Shown: positions 1 to 10,389, numbered from the stretch's first letter. The stretch: DNA of 64,000 bases from Massilia sp. Se16.2.3 (GCF_014171595.1 NZ_CP050451.1:62001-126000); one strand, 5' to 3'. Numbers and translations are program-made. Notes: generated by a model not told the origin, from the sequence alone.

Positions 1-1
1 C

Positions 2-883
2 GAGTATCCCAGTGACGTCCGATCGGACGCCAAACCCCACCGGTCGCTTTTCGAAAGACTGACCGCACTCATTTCCCCTGAGCCAGAAAACCGCACCGAG
101 TTGCTTGAAGTGCTGCATGAAGCACACGAGCGCAACCTGATCGACGCCGACGCCCTGTCGATGATCGAAGGTGTGTTCCAGGTCTCCGACCTGTCCGCGC
201 GCGACATCATGGTGCCCCGGTCCCAGATGGACGTGGTCGACATTACCGATCCGATCGAGGAATGGCTGCCGATCGTGCTGCAAACCCAGCACTCGCGCTT
301 CCCCGCCATCGAAGGCGAGCGCGACAAGGTCGTCGGCATTCTGCTGGCCAAGGATTTGCTGCGCTATTACACGGAAAAAACCTTCGACGTGCGCGCCATG
401 CTGCGCCCGGCGATCTTCATTCCCGAATCGAAACGCCTGAACGTACTGCTGCGCGATTTCCGCGCCAACCACAACCACATGGCCATCGTCGTCGACGAAT
501 ACAGCGGCGTCGCCGGCCTGATCACCATCGAAGACGTGCTGGAACAGATCGTCGGCGACATCGAGGACGAGTACGACTTCGACGAGGAAGAAGATAACGT
601 GTTGTCGGTCAAGGAAGGCCAGCTGGGGCCCCGCTGGCGCGTGAAAGCCCTGACCGAGATCGACCAGTTCAACGAGGAAATCGGCGTCGACCTGCCGGCC
701 GACGACGCCGACACCATCGGCGGCTTCGTCGCCGGCCACCTCGGCCGCATGCCCCACAAGGGCGAGGAATTTACGCTGGGCAATCTGCGCTTCGAGGTGC
801 TGCGCGCCGATGCGCGCCAGATCCACGTGCTGCTGGTAGAAAAGCTGCCACATTCCGCGACCAATCGCGACGACGACGAGTGA
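2..883 (+). CDS. corC: CorC/YbeX-type CBS-domain protein (5' end cut by window)
   Basis: Cytosolic CBS-pair protein of the HlyC/CorC family, linked to magnesium/cobalt homeostasis and, for E. coli YbeX, to ribosome metabolism. The frame is open from base 2; a TTG at 101 is internal because the upstream codons (EYPSDVRS...) read as the usual N-terminus, so only a few codons are probably missing. First CBS region has RDIMVPRSQM; the second ends in DEYSGVAGLITIEDVLEQ, a family signature, followed by an acidic stretch and the CorC/HlyC transporter-associated domain (TIGGFVAGHLGRMP). There is no membrane segment, as in the short ~290-aa YbeX type. Its TGA overlaps the ATG at 883 of lnt, reproducing the ybeX-lnt pair of E. 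coli. Confidence 0.93.
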   Translation, partial: EYPSDVRSDAKPHRSLFERLTALISPEPENRTELLEVLHEAHERNLIDADALSMIEGVFQVSDLSARDIMVPRSQMDVVDITDPIEEWLPIVLQTQHSRFPAIEGERDKVVGILLAKDLLRYYTEKTFDVRAMLRPAIFIPESKRLNVLLRDFRANHNHMAIVVDEYSGVAGLITIEDVLEQIVGDIEDEYDFDEEEDNVLSVKEGQLGPRWRVKALTEIDQFNEEIGVDLPADDADTIGGFVAGHLGRMPHKGEEFTLGNLRFEVLRADARQIHVLLVEKLPHSATNRDDDE

Positions 884-2476
884 TGTTGCGTCGCCGTTCG
901 ACTCCCGCCGCGCCGGCTGACCTGGCTGCGGCTGCGGCCGCGCGCGGCACCCGCCCCTTCCGCCGCCGCGCTGGTGACTGTCGCCCTCGCCGGCGGCGCC
1001 TCCCTGTTTTCCTTCGAGCCTTTCGGCTGGTGGCCGCTGCAGTTCCTCCTGCTCGCTTACCTGTTCTACCAGGTCGGCCTTGGCAGCTCGGTCAAGCGCG
1101 CCACCCTGCTTGGCTGGGCCTTCGGCTTCGGCTGGTCGGTCGGCGCGATGTGGTGGCTGTTCATCTTCATGACCCGCTTCGCCCACCTGCCGGCCATCCT
1201 TGGCGTGATCGGGGTCGTCATCCTGGGCCTGTACATGGGCCTGTTCGGCGCCTTTGCCACCGGCGTGGCGAGCTGGCTGCGGCGGCGCTGGTCGCTGCCG
1301 CTCGGCGCTTTCGTGTTGCTGGTCTTGCCCGTCACCTGGGGCGTCTCCGAATGGATGCGCGGCTGGGTGTTTACCGGTTTCCCCTGGGCCGCTTCCGGCT
1401 ACGCGCACGATCGTTCTCCGCTGGCCGGCTACGCGCCGCTCGTCGGCGTCTATGGCATCGGTGTCATTGTCGCGCTTTGCGCAGGCTGCCTGGTCAAGCT
1501 CACCCAGCGCAAGCGCCTGCTGACGCTCGACCTGTTCGCCGTGTTGCTGCTGGTCGGCATGAGCCTGCGTAGCGTCGAGTGGACCCATGTGACGGGTGCG
1601 CCGCTGACGGTACGCCTGTTGCAGGGCGCTATCCCGCAAGACCGCAAATTCGACTACGCCTTCCTCGAGAGCATCCTGGACCAGTATCGCGGCATGATCA
1701 CGGCGGCCCCGGCCGACCTGATCGCCACGCCGGAAACGGCCATTCCCGTGTTCGCCCACATGCTGCCGCCGGGTTATCTCGAGAGCCTGCAGCGCTTTGC
1801 CAGTGTAAACGGCAGCACGCTGGCACTCGGCATGCCCTTGCTCGACGGCCCCACACAGTACGCCAACAGCGTGGTCGCGGTGTCGCCGCAGCCCCAGCCT
1901 TACCGTTACGACAAGGCGCACCTGGTGCCCTTCGGCGAATTCATTCCGCCGGGATTCCGCTGGTTCACCGACATGCTGAACATTCCGCTGAGCGACGCCA
2001 CCCGCGGCAAGCCGCTGCAGGCGCCGTTCAAGGTGAAGGATCAGTGGGTGTTGCCGAACATTTGCTATGAAGACGTGTTTGGCGAAGAGATCGCCTACCA
2101 GCTGCGCACCGCCCCGCAACCGGCGACGATGCTGCTGAACGTGTCGAACCTGTCCTGGTACGGGCAGTCGAGCGCGGTACCGCAGCACCTGCAAATTTCG
2201 CGCATGCGCACCCTGGAAACGGGCCGGCCGATGCTGCGCGCGACCAACGACGGCGCCACCGCGGTGATCGACCATCGCGGCAAGGTCACCCACCTGCTGC
2301 CCTTCTACACGAAAGGCACGCTGAGTGCGACCGTGCGCGGCACCGCGGGCATGACGCCCTACATCCGCTTCGGCAACGCCCTGTTCCTTTTGCTGGGCGC
2401 GCTGGCGCTGGCGGCTGCCTGGTTTTCGGGCCGCAAATACCGCCTGAAAAAGGCCAATGTCGGCAAGATGGGTTGA
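883..2476 (+). CDS. lnt: Apolipoprotein N-acyltransferase Lnt (frameshift near N-terminus)
   Basis: Inner-membrane enzyme that N-acylates the diacylglyceryl cysteine of lipoproteins, the last step of lipoprotein maturation. The long frame is open from a GTG at 974 (500 aa) and has about six hydrophobic helices followed by a nitrilase-like domain. Catalytic residues are visible counted from the GTG: Glu about 254 (ATPETAIP), Lys about 314 (DKAHLVPFGEFIP), Cys about 364 (PNICYED). The expected start, an ATG at 883 overlapping the corC stop, lies in another frame; the later frame reads RRLTWLRLRP before 974, which looks like native N-terminus. A one-base indel between 890 and 930 is therefore likely. 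If not, translation begins at GTG 974 with a shortened first helix. Confidence 0.9.
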
Positions 2477-2575
2477 ATCCGGTCCCAGATGCCGGGTAAA
2501 ACCCGCTAGAATTGTCCTTATTGACAAACCTGCAAACCTACAATGTTCGCGCCGCCATGCGTGCGCCCATAGCCG

Positions 2576-3499
2576 ATGCTCACATTCCAACAAATCATTC
2601 TCACCTTGCAGTCCTATTGGGATAAACAAGGTTGCGCCCTGCTCCAGCCGTATGACATGGAAGTTGGCGCCGGCACTTTCCACACCGGCACCTTCCTGCG
2701 CGCGATCGGACCGGAACCCTGGCGCGCCGCCTATGTGCAGCCTTCGCGCCGTCCGAAGGATGGCCGCTACGGCGAAAACCCGAACCGCCTGCAGCACTAT
2801 TACCAGTACCAGGTCGTGCTGAAGCCGGCGCCGGAAAACATTCTCGACCTCTACCTCGGTTCGCTCGAAGCGCTGGGCCTGGACCTCAAAAAGAACGACG
2901 TGCGCTTCGTCGAGGACGACTGGGAAAGCCCGACCCTGGGCGCCTGGGGCCTCGGTTGGGAAGTCTGGCTGAACGGCATGGAAGTGACCCAGTTCACCTA
3001 TTTCCAGCAAGTCGGCGGCCTCGACTGCAAGCCGGTGCTGGGCGAGATCACCTACGGCATCGAGCGCCTGGCGATGTACCTGCAGGGCGTGGAAAACGTC
3101 TACGACCTGGTCTGGACCGAGTGGGAAGAAAACGGTACCACCAAGAAGCTGTCCTACGGAGACGTCTTCCACCAGAACGAAGTCGAGCAGTCGACCTACA
3201 ACTTCGAACACGCCAATACCGACCTGCTGTTCCAGGCCTTTGCGAATCACGAATCGGAAGCGAAACGCCTGATCGAGCTGGAACTGACCCTGCCGGCCTA
3301 CGAGCAGATCATGAAGGCCTCGCACAGCTTCAACATGCTCGATGCGCGTGGCGCCATCTCGGTAACCGAACGCGCCGCCTACATCGGCCGCGTGCGCACG
3401 CTGTCGCGCCTGGTGGCCCAGGCCTATTACGACTCGCGCGAGAAGCTCGGCTTCCCCATGGCTCCGCAGGCAGCCGAAGTTGCCCTGTCCGCCGCCTAA
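2576..3499 (+). CDS. glyQ: Glycine--tRNA ligase alpha subunit
   Basis: Catalytic alpha subunit of the bacterial alpha2beta2 glycyl-tRNA synthetase, a class II enzyme charging tRNA-Gly. It is 307 aa, the usual length, and opens with [13 protein letters not shown] and [19 protein letters not shown], the highly conserved family N-terminus; [17 protein letters not shown] and [13 protein letters not shown] follow. The ATG at 2576 gives the standard N-terminus. It is followed 29 bp later by glyS, so the two subunits are made from one transcript. No frameshift or odd residue is seen. Confidence 0.98.
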   Translation: MLTFQQIILTLQSYWDKQGCALLQPYDMEVGAGTFHTGTFLRAIGPEPWRAAYVQPSRRPKDGRYGENPNRLQHYYQYQVVLKPAPENILDLYLGSLEALGLDLKKNDVRFVEDDWESPTLGAWGLGWEVWLNGMEVTQFTYFQQVGGLDCKPVLGEITYGIERLAMYLQGVENVYDLVWTEWEENGTTKKLSYGDVFHQNEVEQSTYNFEHANTDLLFQAFANHESEAKRLIELELTLPAYEQIMKASHSFNMLDARGAISVTERAAYIGRVRTLSRLVAQAYYDSREKLGFPMAPQAAEVALSAA

Positions 3500-3528
3500 G
3501 CGCCTTTCCGGATCAGACAAGAACACAC

Positions 3529-5616
3529 ATGAATCAAACACTCCTCGTCGAACTGCAGACCGAAGAACTGCCGCCCAAAGCACTCGTCAAGCTGGGCGCG
3601 GCTTTCGCCAACGGCATCGCCAACGGCTTGAAAGCGCGCGGCTTCCTGGACGACGGCAGCGTCGTCACCCCGTATGCCACCCCGCGCCGCCTGGCCGTGT
3701 CGATCACCAGCGTGCGCGCCACTTCGCCCGACAAACGTATCCGCGAAAAGGTGCTGCCGGTGTCGGTGGCCCTGGACAAGGACGGCAACCCGAGTGCGCC
3801 GCTGGCCAAGAAGCTGGCCGCACTGGGCTTCCCCGACCTGAAGATCTCCGATCTCGAGCGCGCCCAGGACGGCAAGGCCGAGAGCTTCTTCTACAGCCAC
3901 ACGGCGCCGGGCAGCGCCCTGTCCGGCGGCCTGCAGGAAGTCCTGCTTGATACGGTCGCCAAGCTGCCGATCCCGAAGGTGATGAGCTACCAGAGGCCAA
4001 GCGGCGCGACCGTGCAGTTCGTGCGCCCGGTGCACCTGTTGCTCGCCCTGTTCGGCGAACAGGTGCTGCCGCTGTCGCTGCTCGGCCTGGAAGCCGGCCG
4101 CCACACGATGGGCCACCGTTTCCTGTCGCACGGCCAGCCGGTGGCGATCACCCATGCGGACAACTACGCAGCGATCCTCGAGAACGAAGGCAAGGTCCTC
4201 GCCGGTGCCGAGGCGCGCAAGGAAAGCATCCGCCGCCAGCTGCTGGAAAAGGCGGGCGGCGACCAGGTGCTGATGCCGGAATCGCTGCTGGAAGAAGTGG
4301 CGGCGCTGGTCGAGTGGCCGGTCGTGTACGAATGCCGTTTCGAGGAGACTTTCCTCGATGTGCCGCAGGAATGCCTGATTTTGACCATGCAGACGAACCA
4401 GAAGTACTTCGCGCTGACGGATGCGCATGGCCGCCTGCGCTCGCGCTTCCTGATCGTCTCGAACATCGCAACCGAGGACCCGCAGCATATCGTCGGCGGC
4501 AACGAGCGCGTCGTGCGCCCGCGCCTGTCGGATGCAAAGTTCTTCTTCGAGCAGGACAAGAAGAAGACGCTGGAGTCGCGCCTGCCGCAGCTCGCCAACG
4601 TGGTCTACCACAACAAGCTGGGCACCCAGGCCGAACGCACCGAACGCGTCACGGCGCTCAGCGGCGCGATCGCCAGGCGCCTCGGCTACGACGTGCAACT
4701 GGCCGAACGCGGCGCGCGCCTGGCCAAGGCCGACCTGCTGACCGACATGGTCGGGGAGTTCCCCGAGCTGCAAGGCATCATGGGCACCTATTACGCCCGC
4801 AACGACGGCGAGAACGAGGAAGTGGCGCTGGCCGCCTCCGAGCACTACCAGCCGCGCTTTGCCGGCGACAAGCTGCCCTCGACGAATACCGGCCTCGTGG
4901 TCGCGCTGGCCGACAAGCTGGAAACCCTGGTCGGCATCTGGGCCATCGGCCTGCAGCCGACCGGCGAGAAGGATCCGTTCGCCCTGCGCCGCCACGCCCT
5001 GGGCGTGATGCGCATGCTGGTCGAGAAGCGCCTGCCGCTGGCGATCTCCGAACTGCTGGCCGATGCGGCGGGCGTGTTCGCCGGCCAGGCGGCCTTCAAG
5101 GATCCGCGCGAGGAAGTGCAGGCCTTCATGCTCGATCGCTTGCGCGGCATGCTGCGCGAGCGCGGCTTCACGCCGAACGAAGTGGAAGCGGTGCTGGCCC
5201 AGAACCCGGACCGCGTCGACGACGTTGTCGCCCGCCTGGAAGCCGTGCAGGCCTTTGCCGCGCTGCCGGAAAGCGTGTCGCTGGCCGCGGCCAACAAGCG
5301 CATCACCAACATTCTCAAGAAGACCGACGCGGCCATCGGCCAGGTATCGAACGCCCTGCTGCAGGAAGAAGCCGAGCGCAAGCTGGCCGCCAGCATCGAG
5401 CGCGTGCGTCCGGAAGTCGATGCGGCCTTCGGCGGCGGCGATTTCGCCGGCACCCTGAAAACGCTGGCGCAGCTGCGCGACGACGTCGACGCCTTCTTCA
5501 ACGACGTGATGGTGATGGCCGAGGACGAGGCGCTGCGCAACAACCGCCTGGCCCTGCTCTCTTCGCTGCACGGCATGATGAACCGCGTCGCCGACATCTC
5601 GAAGCTGGCGGCGTAA
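3529..5616 (+). CDS. glyS: Glycine--tRNA ligase beta subunit
   Basis: Beta subunit of tetrameric glycyl-tRNA synthetase, needed for tRNA binding and full activity. The frame is open well upstream, but the ATG at 3529 gives [19 protein letters not shown], the normal start, and a 695-aa product of standard length. Conserved blocks include [51 protein letters not shown] and [14 protein letters not shown]; a C-terminal DALR-like anticodon region ends with the [11 protein letters not shown] segment. It lies between glyQ and gmhB in a compact run of same-strand genes. Confidence 0.98.
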   Translation: MNQTLLVELQTEELPPKALVKLGAAFANGIANGLKARGFLDDGSVVTPYATPRRLAVSITSVRATSPDKRIREKVLPVSVALDKDGNPSAPLAKKLAALGFPDLKISDLERAQDGKAESFFYSHTAPGSALSGGLQEVLLDTVAKLPIPKVMSYQRPSGATVQFVRPVHLLLALFGEQVLPLSLLGLEAGRHTMGHRFLSHGQPVAITHADNYAAILENEGKVLAGAEARKESIRRQLLEKAGGDQVLMPESLLEEVAALVEWPVVYECRFEETFLDVPQECLILTMQTNQKYFALTDAHGRLRSRFLIVSNIATEDPQHIVGGNERVVRPRLSDAKFFFEQDKKKTLESRLPQLANVVYHNKLGTQAERTERVTALSGAIARRLGYDVQLAERGARLAKADLLTDMVGEFPELQGIMGTYYARNDGENEEVALAASEHYQPRFAGDKLPSTNTGLVVALADKLETLVGIWAIGLQPTGEKDPFALRRHALGVMRMLVEKRLPLAISELLADAAGVFAGQAAFKDPREEVQAFMLDRLRGMLRERGFTPNEVEAVLAQNPDRVDDVVARLEAVQAFAALPESVSLAAANKRITNILKKTDAAIGQVSNALLQEEAERKLAASIERVRPEVDAAFGGGDFAGTLKTLAQLRDDVDAFFNDVMVMAEDEALRNNRLALLSSLHGMMNRVADISKLAA

Positions 5617-5625
5617 AGGCAGTCA

Positions 5626-6183
5626 ATGAAGCTGATCATCCTCGACCGCGACGGGGTCATCAACCAAGATTCGCCGGACTTCATCAAGAGTCCGGCCGAA
5701 TGGATTCCGATCCCCGGCTCGCTGGAGGCGATCGCGCGCCTGAACCAGGCCGGCTACCGCGTCATCATCGCCTCGAACCAGTCGGGCATCGCGCGCGAAC
5801 TGTTCGACATGACGACGCTGAACGCGATCCACCAGAAGATGCACAACCTGGCGCAGCAGGTGGGCGCGGACATCGACGCGGTGTTCTTCTGCCCGCATGC
5901 GGCCGCCGACAACTGCGACTGCAGGAAGCCCAAGCCCGGCATGTTCGAGGAGATCAGCAAGCGCTTCAAGGTCAGCCTGAAAGGCGTGCCGACCGTGGGC
6001 GACTCGCTGCGCGACCTGCAGGCCGGCTTCGTCAAAGGCTGCCTGCCCTACCTGGTCCTGACCGGCAAGGGCGAAAAGACCCACCAGACCGGCGGCCTGC
6101 CGCCCGGCACCCAGGTATTTCCCGACCTGGCCGCCATGGTCACCGCGCTGCTCAAGGCAGCGCCCCGTTCCCAGTCCAACTGA
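5626..6183 (+). CDS. gmhB: D-glycero-beta-D-manno-heptose-1,7-bisphosphate 7-phosphatase
   Basis: HAD-superfamily phosphatase that removes the C7 phosphate in the ADP-heptose pathway for the LPS inner core. The 185-aa protein has the DxD nucleophile motif (ILDRDGVIN, Asp7 and Asp9), the SNQSGIAR motif II, the zinc-binding loop CPHAAADNCDCRKPKPG characteristic of GmhB rather than HisB, and the motif IV segment PTVGDSLRDLQAG. It starts 9 bp after glyS and precedes a plsC gene, an order common in Burkholderiales. Its heptose product feeds WaaC, encoded at 10.4-11.4 kb. Confidence 0.95.
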   Translation: MKLIILDRDGVINQDSPDFIKSPAEWIPIPGSLEAIARLNQAGYRVIIASNQSGIARELFDMTTLNAIHQKMHNLAQQVGADIDAVFFCPHAAADNCDCRKPKPGMFEEISKRFKVSLKGVPTVGDSLRDLQAGFVKGCLPYLVLTGKGEKTHQTGGLPPGTQVFPDLAAMVTALLKAAPRSQSN

Positions 6184-6204
6184 AGTCGAAAGAGAGAATC
6201 GTTC

Positions 6205-6945
6205 TTGCGTACCGTCGTCCCCTTCCTGCGTTCCCTGCTGTTTTCCATCGTGATGGTGCTCGCCACCGTGGTGTGGGCCTGCGTCTGCTTCCTGGTCGCG
6301 CCCCTGCCCTACAACAAGCGTTTCTGGGTGACCTCGCGCTGGAACGTGTTCATCATCTGGTGTGCCAGGGTCATTTGCGGCATCCGCTACCAGTTCAAGG
6401 GCTACGAGAACCTGCCGGACGCGCCGGCGATCGTGCTCTCGAAACACCAGTCGGCCTTCGAGACGATCTTCCTCTTGCCGAACCTGACCCGTCCCCTGGT
6501 CTTCGTATTCAAGAAGGAAATCCTGTATATCCCCTTCTTCGGCTGGGCGATGGCGCTCCTGCGCATGATCCCGATCGACCGCAAGGAAGGCAAGAACGCG
6601 TTCGGCCACGTGGTCCGCCACGGCAAGCGGCGCCTGGCCGATGGCCAGTGGATCATCATGTTCCCCGAGGGGACGCGCATCCCTGTTGGAAAAAAGGGAA
6701 AGTACAAGAGTGGTGGGGCACGCCTGGCTGTCGAAACCCAAGCCGTGGTCGTCCCGATCGCGCATAATTCAGGTGAATGCTGGCCGAAGAATTCCTTCAT
6801 CAAGCGGCCAGGCCTGGTGACGATTTCGATTGGCAAACCGATATCGCCGCACAACCACACTCCCGACAGTCTGATGCAAGAGGTCGAAAATTGGATAGAA
6901 TCAGAAATGCGCGTCATTTCGCCCCACGTCTACACCGGTGGCTGA
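6205..6945 (+). CDS. 1-acyl-sn-glycerol-3-phosphate acyltransferase (PlsC family)
   Basis: Membrane acyltransferase expected to acylate lysophosphatidate in phospholipid synthesis. The start is a TTG at 6205 preceded by AGAGAG. An N-terminal hydrophobic helix (about residues 8-35) is followed by the acyltransferase domain: SKHQSAFET carries His81 with Glu86 in place of the usual Asp of HX4D, a variant I believe common in this clade; FPEGTRIP at about 153 binds the phosphate. The protein is 246 aa. It ends just before the YgjP-like gene, probably in the same operon. Confidence 0.93.
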   Translation: MRTVVPFLRSLLFSIVMVLATVVWACVCFLVAPLPYNKRFWVTSRWNVFIIWCARVICGIRYQFKGYENLPDAPAIVLSKHQSAFETIFLLPNLTRPLVFVFKKEILYIPFFGWAMALLRMIPIDRKEGKNAFGHVVRHGKRRLADGQWIIMFPEGTRIPVGKKGKYKSGGARLAVETQAVVVPIAHNSGECWPKNSFIKRPGLVTISIGKPISPHNHTPDSLMQEVENWIESEMRVISPHVYTGG

Positions 6946-6989
6946 ACGAAGTTGGCGCCCTGATCAAAGCACCTCCACCGCAGCAAGAC

Positions 6990-7895
6990 ATGACTTCCCC
7001 AAAGATCGACGGGCCCCAGCTGGATTTCTTTTCGCAGGATGATTCGGCGCCGCGGGCGCCGGCCGCAAAACCGGCTCCGCCGCCACCGCAACCCCTGTTC
7101 AAGGCGCCGCCCGCGCCTCCCCGCATCACCCTGCCCTCCCCGCCACGCACGCCCGACGATCCGCCCCTGCGCCGCATCGTGCTCGGCCACTACGCGGTCG
7201 ACTACGAACTGAAACGCTCGGCGCGCCGCTCGATCGGCTTCATGATCGACGACGACGGCCTGCACGTGACGGCGCCGCGCCGCGCCACCCTGCCCGACAT
7301 CGACAATGCGATCCGCGCCAAGCAGCGCTGGATCCTGACCAAGCTGCACGAACGCGGCGAGCGCCGCGCGAAACGCGACGAGCGCGCACCGGTGACACGG
7401 GAAGACGGCGCGCGCCTGCCCTACCCGGGCGGCGAGATCGTGCTGCGCCTGCAACCGGCCGCGCGCAGCCACTGCGTATTCGATCCCGAGACACGCGAAC
7501 TGCGGGTGGGCGTGACGGCAAACCTGTCGGAAGCGCAGCTGAAGGAACGCGTCAAGCTGTGGTTCCAGGCCGAGGCCAAGCGCCTGTTCACCGAGCGCCT
7601 GGCACTGTTCGCACCGCAGTTGGGCGTGCATTACCGCTCGCTGACGCTGTCCTCGGCCGGCACGCGCTGGGGTTCCTGCACGGTGGCGGGCAACATCCGC
7701 CTGAACTGGCGCCTGATCCACTACGCGCCGGCGCTGATCGACTACGTCGTGGTGCACGAACTGGCGCACCTGCGCGAGATGAACCACAGCCCGGCCTTCT
7801 GGGCGGTGGTGGGCGAGGTGTTCACGGACTACGATGGCGCGCGGCTGGAGCTGAGAAGGCGCTCGCACGAGATGCCGGTGCTGTTTGGGGATTGA
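6990..7895 (+). CDS. YgjP/SprT-like zinc metallopeptidase family protein
   Basis: Predicted metal-dependent hydrolase of the YgjP (DUF45) family. The likely start is ATG 6990, giving 301 aa; the frame is open further upstream but that part overlaps plsC. Residues 1-60 are proline/alanine-rich and probably disordered. The C-terminal domain carries SSAGTRWGSC and VVVHELAHLREMNHS, a zinc-binding HExxH in the form HELAH with a downstream His, typical of the family. The last 19 codons (LELRRRSHEMPVLFGD) lie inside a 218-bp unit repeated twice more immediately downstream. Substrate unknown. Confidence 0.88.
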   Translation: MTSPKIDGPQLDFFSQDDSAPRAPAAKPAPPPPQPLFKAPPAPPRITLPSPPRTPDDPPLRRIVLGHYAVDYELKRSARRSIGFMIDDDGLHVTAPRRATLPDIDNAIRAKQRWILTKLHERGERRAKRDERAPVTREDGARLPYPGGEIVLRLQPAARSHCVFDPETRELRVGVTANLSEAQLKERVKLWFQAEAKRLFTERLALFAPQLGVHYRSLTLSSAGTRWGSCTVAGNIRLNWRLIHYAPALIDYVVVHELAHLREMNHSPAFWAVVGEVFTDYDGARLELRRRSHEMPVLFGD

Positions 7896-8496
7896 GGGAG
7901 TTGTCGGCGCGACTGGTGCCTTGGCAGCCAGTCCATGGACAAGATGCATGACGCCGCTGTACGACCGCGTGGGCTCAAGAGCCCACCCTACCCAATCGCG
8001 ACTCGTAGGGTGGGCTCTCGAGCCCACGCGGTACGGCGCGTGATCTGACGGTCAGCGCGCGACTGGAGCTGAGAAGGCGCTCGCACGAGATGCCGGTGCT
8101 GTTCGGGGATTGAGGGAGTTGTCGGCGTGACTGGTGCCTTGGCAGCCAGTCCATGGACAAGATGCATGACGCCGCTGTACGACCGCGTGGGCTCAAGAGC
8201 CCACCCTACCCAATCGCGACTCGTAGGGTGGGCTCTCGAGCCCACGCGGTACGGCGCGTGATCTGACGGTCAGCGCGCGGCTGGAGCTGAGAAGGCGCTC
8301 GCACGAGATGCCGGTGCTGTTTGGGGATTGAGGGAGGTGTCGGCGTGACTGGTGCCTTGGCAGCCAGTCCATGGACAAGATGCATGACGCCGCTGTACGA
8401 CCGCGTGGGCTCAAGAGCCCACCCTACCCAATCGCGACTCGTAGGGTGGGCTCTCGAGCCCACGCGGTACGGCGCGTGATCTGACGGTCAGCGCGC
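7838..8496. repeat. 218-bp tandem repeat, three copies, carrying REP-like double hairpins
   Basis: The motif CTGGAGCTGAGAAGG recurs at 7845, 8063 and 8281, exactly 218 bp apart, and the sequence between is nearly identical with only a few substitutions. Copy 1 (about 7838-8055) starts inside the 3' end of the YgjP-like gene, so each copy repeats its last codons and stop. Each copy also holds two facing hairpins, GTGGGCTCAAGAGCCCAC and GTGGGCTCTCGAGCCCAC, bounded by GTAGGGTGGG arms (first pair about 7963-8034). The near-identity implies recent tandem duplication. No independent gene is seen in 7896-8515. Confidence 0.95.
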
Positions 8497-8515
8497 AGTA
8501 CCACCGGAGATTGAC

Positions 8516-9061
8516 TTACCCCAGCGCGTGATCGCGCCGGGCGTCGGCCAGCACGCGCATCACGCCACGCTGGGCGTCGTCGAGGCAGCGGAACGGGATC
8601 GGCAGCGTACCGCGTTTGAGCACCATCATGAAGCCGCGCGAATAGGTGCGCACGGCCATCACGTCTTCCCAGTTGATCAGGGTGACGCCGCCGCTGGTGC
8701 GCACGATGCCGTGCTCGTCGATCGTGAATTCATAGGTGCGGCGCCCGCGCCCGAGCATCACGAAATGGAAGGCGGCGCTCAGCGTGGTCTTGATGCGCAG
8801 GTAGAGGCTGGCGGGCCAGCGGATGCGGCGGCGGCGGATCAGGAAACCGCCGTGCTGCCACATGAAACCGATGTACTCGCGCAGCGAGTAGCGAACGAAA
8901 AAATGTAGTGCACCAAGGCCGGCGCTGGCCAGGCTGGATGGCAATACCGGTGTCTCTCCAACAGCACCGAAGAAACCTTCGTCCGCTCCCTCGGCGGACT
9001 TCTGCATCGTGACTGGCATCACGGGCGTGCTGTTGGCCGGTCCTGGGTGATTTGATGACAT
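8516..9061 (-). CDS. YcxB-like membrane protein of unknown function
   Basis: Predicted 181-aa protein. ATGs occur at 9067 and 9061; the Shine-Dalgarno-like GAAGGGG abuts the first and is 6 nt from the second, so 9061 is preferred. The N-terminal 30 residues are polar; hydrophobic stretches flank an arginine patch (LIRRRRIRW). The C-terminal half (FTIDEHGIVRTSGGVTLINWEDV, then a run ending VLKRGTLPIPFRC) resembles the YcxB-like C-terminal domain of uncharacterised bacterial proteins. Function unknown. It lies downstream of waaA on the same strand with a 47-bp gap. Confidence 0.75.
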   Translation of the reverse strand: MSSNHPGPANSTPVMPVTMQKSAEGADEGFFGAVGETPVLPSSLASAGLGALHFFVRYSLREYIGFMWQHGGFLIRRRRIRWPASLYLRIKTTLSAAFHFVMLGRGRRTYEFTIDEHGIVRTSGGVTLINWEDVMAVRTYSRGFMMVLKRGTLPIPFRCLDDAQRGVMRVLADARRDHALG

Positions 9062-9108
9062 GCTCATCCCCTTCTTGTACCGAGCTCAAAAAGCAATGGT
9101 AACAAAAC

Positions 9109-10389
9109 TTATACGATTTCCTGTTGCAAGAGTTCAACAGTGCGCAGGGTCGCACCACGATGGCGGGCAGCGAACGCGGCCGCCTGGGCACCCATCGCCG
9201 CGCGCTCGTCGGTATTGCCCAACAGGGCGACGGCCCGGTCCAGCAAGTCCCCGGCATCGGCCACGCGCACGGCGCCGCCGGATGCCACCGCTTCCTCGGT
9301 TGCGTCGAGGAAGTTGAACGTGTGTTCGCCCACCAGCACCGGCTTGCCGAGGGCGCAGGCCTCGATCAGGTTCTGGCCACCCAGGGGCAGCAGGCTGCCG
9401 CCGATGAAGGCGCAGTCGCAAGCGGCGTAATAGGCGAACATCTCGCCCATCGAGTCGCCCAGCAGGACATCGGCCTCCACAAGGACACCCGGCATCGCCT
9501 CGCTCAGCTGCGAACGGCGCTGCAGGCGCAAGCCGCGTGCACGCACCAGCTCCGCGACTTCGTCGAAACGCTGCGGGTGGCGCGGCACCAGCACCAGCAG
9601 CATGCCCTTCGGGCGCTCGTGCATGCGCGCATAGGCGTCGAGAATCAGCGCCTCCTCGCCATCGCGCGTGCTGGCGCACAGCAGGACCGGGCGCTGCGGG
9701 AAGCGCGCGCGCAGCCAGGCGCCCTTCTCCGGAACCGCCTCAGGCGGCACCACGTCGAACTTGATGCTGCCCGTGACCGCCACGCGCGGCGCGCCCAGTG
9801 AGCGGATGCGCGCGGCGTCCTGTCCGGTCTGGGCGGCCACCGTCGTGATCGCACGCGCGGCTTCGCCCATGAGGGTGCCGAAGCGCTGGCCGCGGCGCAG
9901 CGAACGCTCCGACAGGCGTGCATTGACCGGGGCTACCGGTACGCGCGCCTTTGCGCAGCTGTCGATCAGGTTTGGCCAGACTTCCGTCTCCATCAGGATG
10001 CAGATGCGCGGCGCGAAATGGCGCAGGAAGCGGCGCACCATGAAGCCGGTGTCGTAGGGCAGGTAGGACTGGATCACGCGCTCGCCGTGGCGGGCGAACA
10101 GCGCGCGGCCGGTGGCGCGGCCGGTCGGCGTCATGTGGGTGAGCAGCACGCGGCAGTCCGGCCAGCGCGCCAGAAGCGCCTCGACCAGCGGTTCGGCGGC
10201 GCGGGTCTCGCCCACCGAGACGGCATGCACCATGAAGGTCATGCGCGGTGCCGGGCGCGCACCGTAGAAGCCGAGGCGTTCGCCGACCTGCGCGCGGTAG
10301 CCCGGCTCCTCCCGTCCGCGCCACCACAGGCGGCCCAGCACCAGTGGCAGCGCCAGCCACCACAGGAAGGAGTACAGCGTGCGGTTCAT
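9109..10389 (-). CDS. waaA: 3-deoxy-D-manno-octulosonic acid transferase (Kdo transferase)
   Basis: GT30 inner-membrane enzyme that transfers Kdo from CMP-Kdo to lipid A precursor. The ATG at 10389 gives the normal start MNRTLYSFLWWLALP, a membrane anchor, and 426 aa; an upstream extension of the frame lies inside waaC. The N-terminal domain includes HAVSVGETRAAEPLVEALL with the conserved catalytic-region Glu, and LTHMTPTGRATG; the C-terminal domain has GGSLLPLGGQNLIEACALGKPV, the CMP-Kdo binding segment. The ATG overlaps the TGA of waaC, so the two LPS core genes are translationally coupled. Confidence 0.96.
   Translation of the reverse strand: MNRTLYSFLWWLALPLVLGRLWWRGREEPGYRAQVGERLGFYGARPAPRMTFMVHAVSVGETRAAEPLVEALLARWPDCRVLLTHMTPTGRATGRALFARHGERVIQSYLPYDTGFMVRRFLRHFAPRICILMETEVWPNLIDSCAKARVPVAPVNARLSERSLRRGQRFGTLMGEAARAITTVAAQTGQDAARIRSLGAPRVAVTGSIKFDVVPPEAVPEKGAWLRARFPQRPVLLCASTRDGEEALILDAYARMHERPKGMLLVLVPRHPQRFDEVAELVRARGLRLQRRSQLSEAMPGVLVEADVLLGDSMGEMFAYYAACDCAFIGGSLLPLGGQNLIEACALGKPVLVGEHTFNFLDATEEAVASGGAVRVADAGDLLDRAVALLGNTDERAAMGAQAAAFAARHRGATLRTVELLQQEIV

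Noticed and set aside
2521..2544. TTGACA and TACAAT upstream of glyQ as a sigma-70 promoter
   Set aside because: The hexamers are only 12 bp apart, too close for a normal promoter; the real promoter is not clear.
3496..5571. 691-codon open frame on the minus strand opposite glyS
   Set aside because: It mirrors the codon positions of glyS, which matches its family end to end; the antisense product is Gln/Arg/His-rich with no motif.
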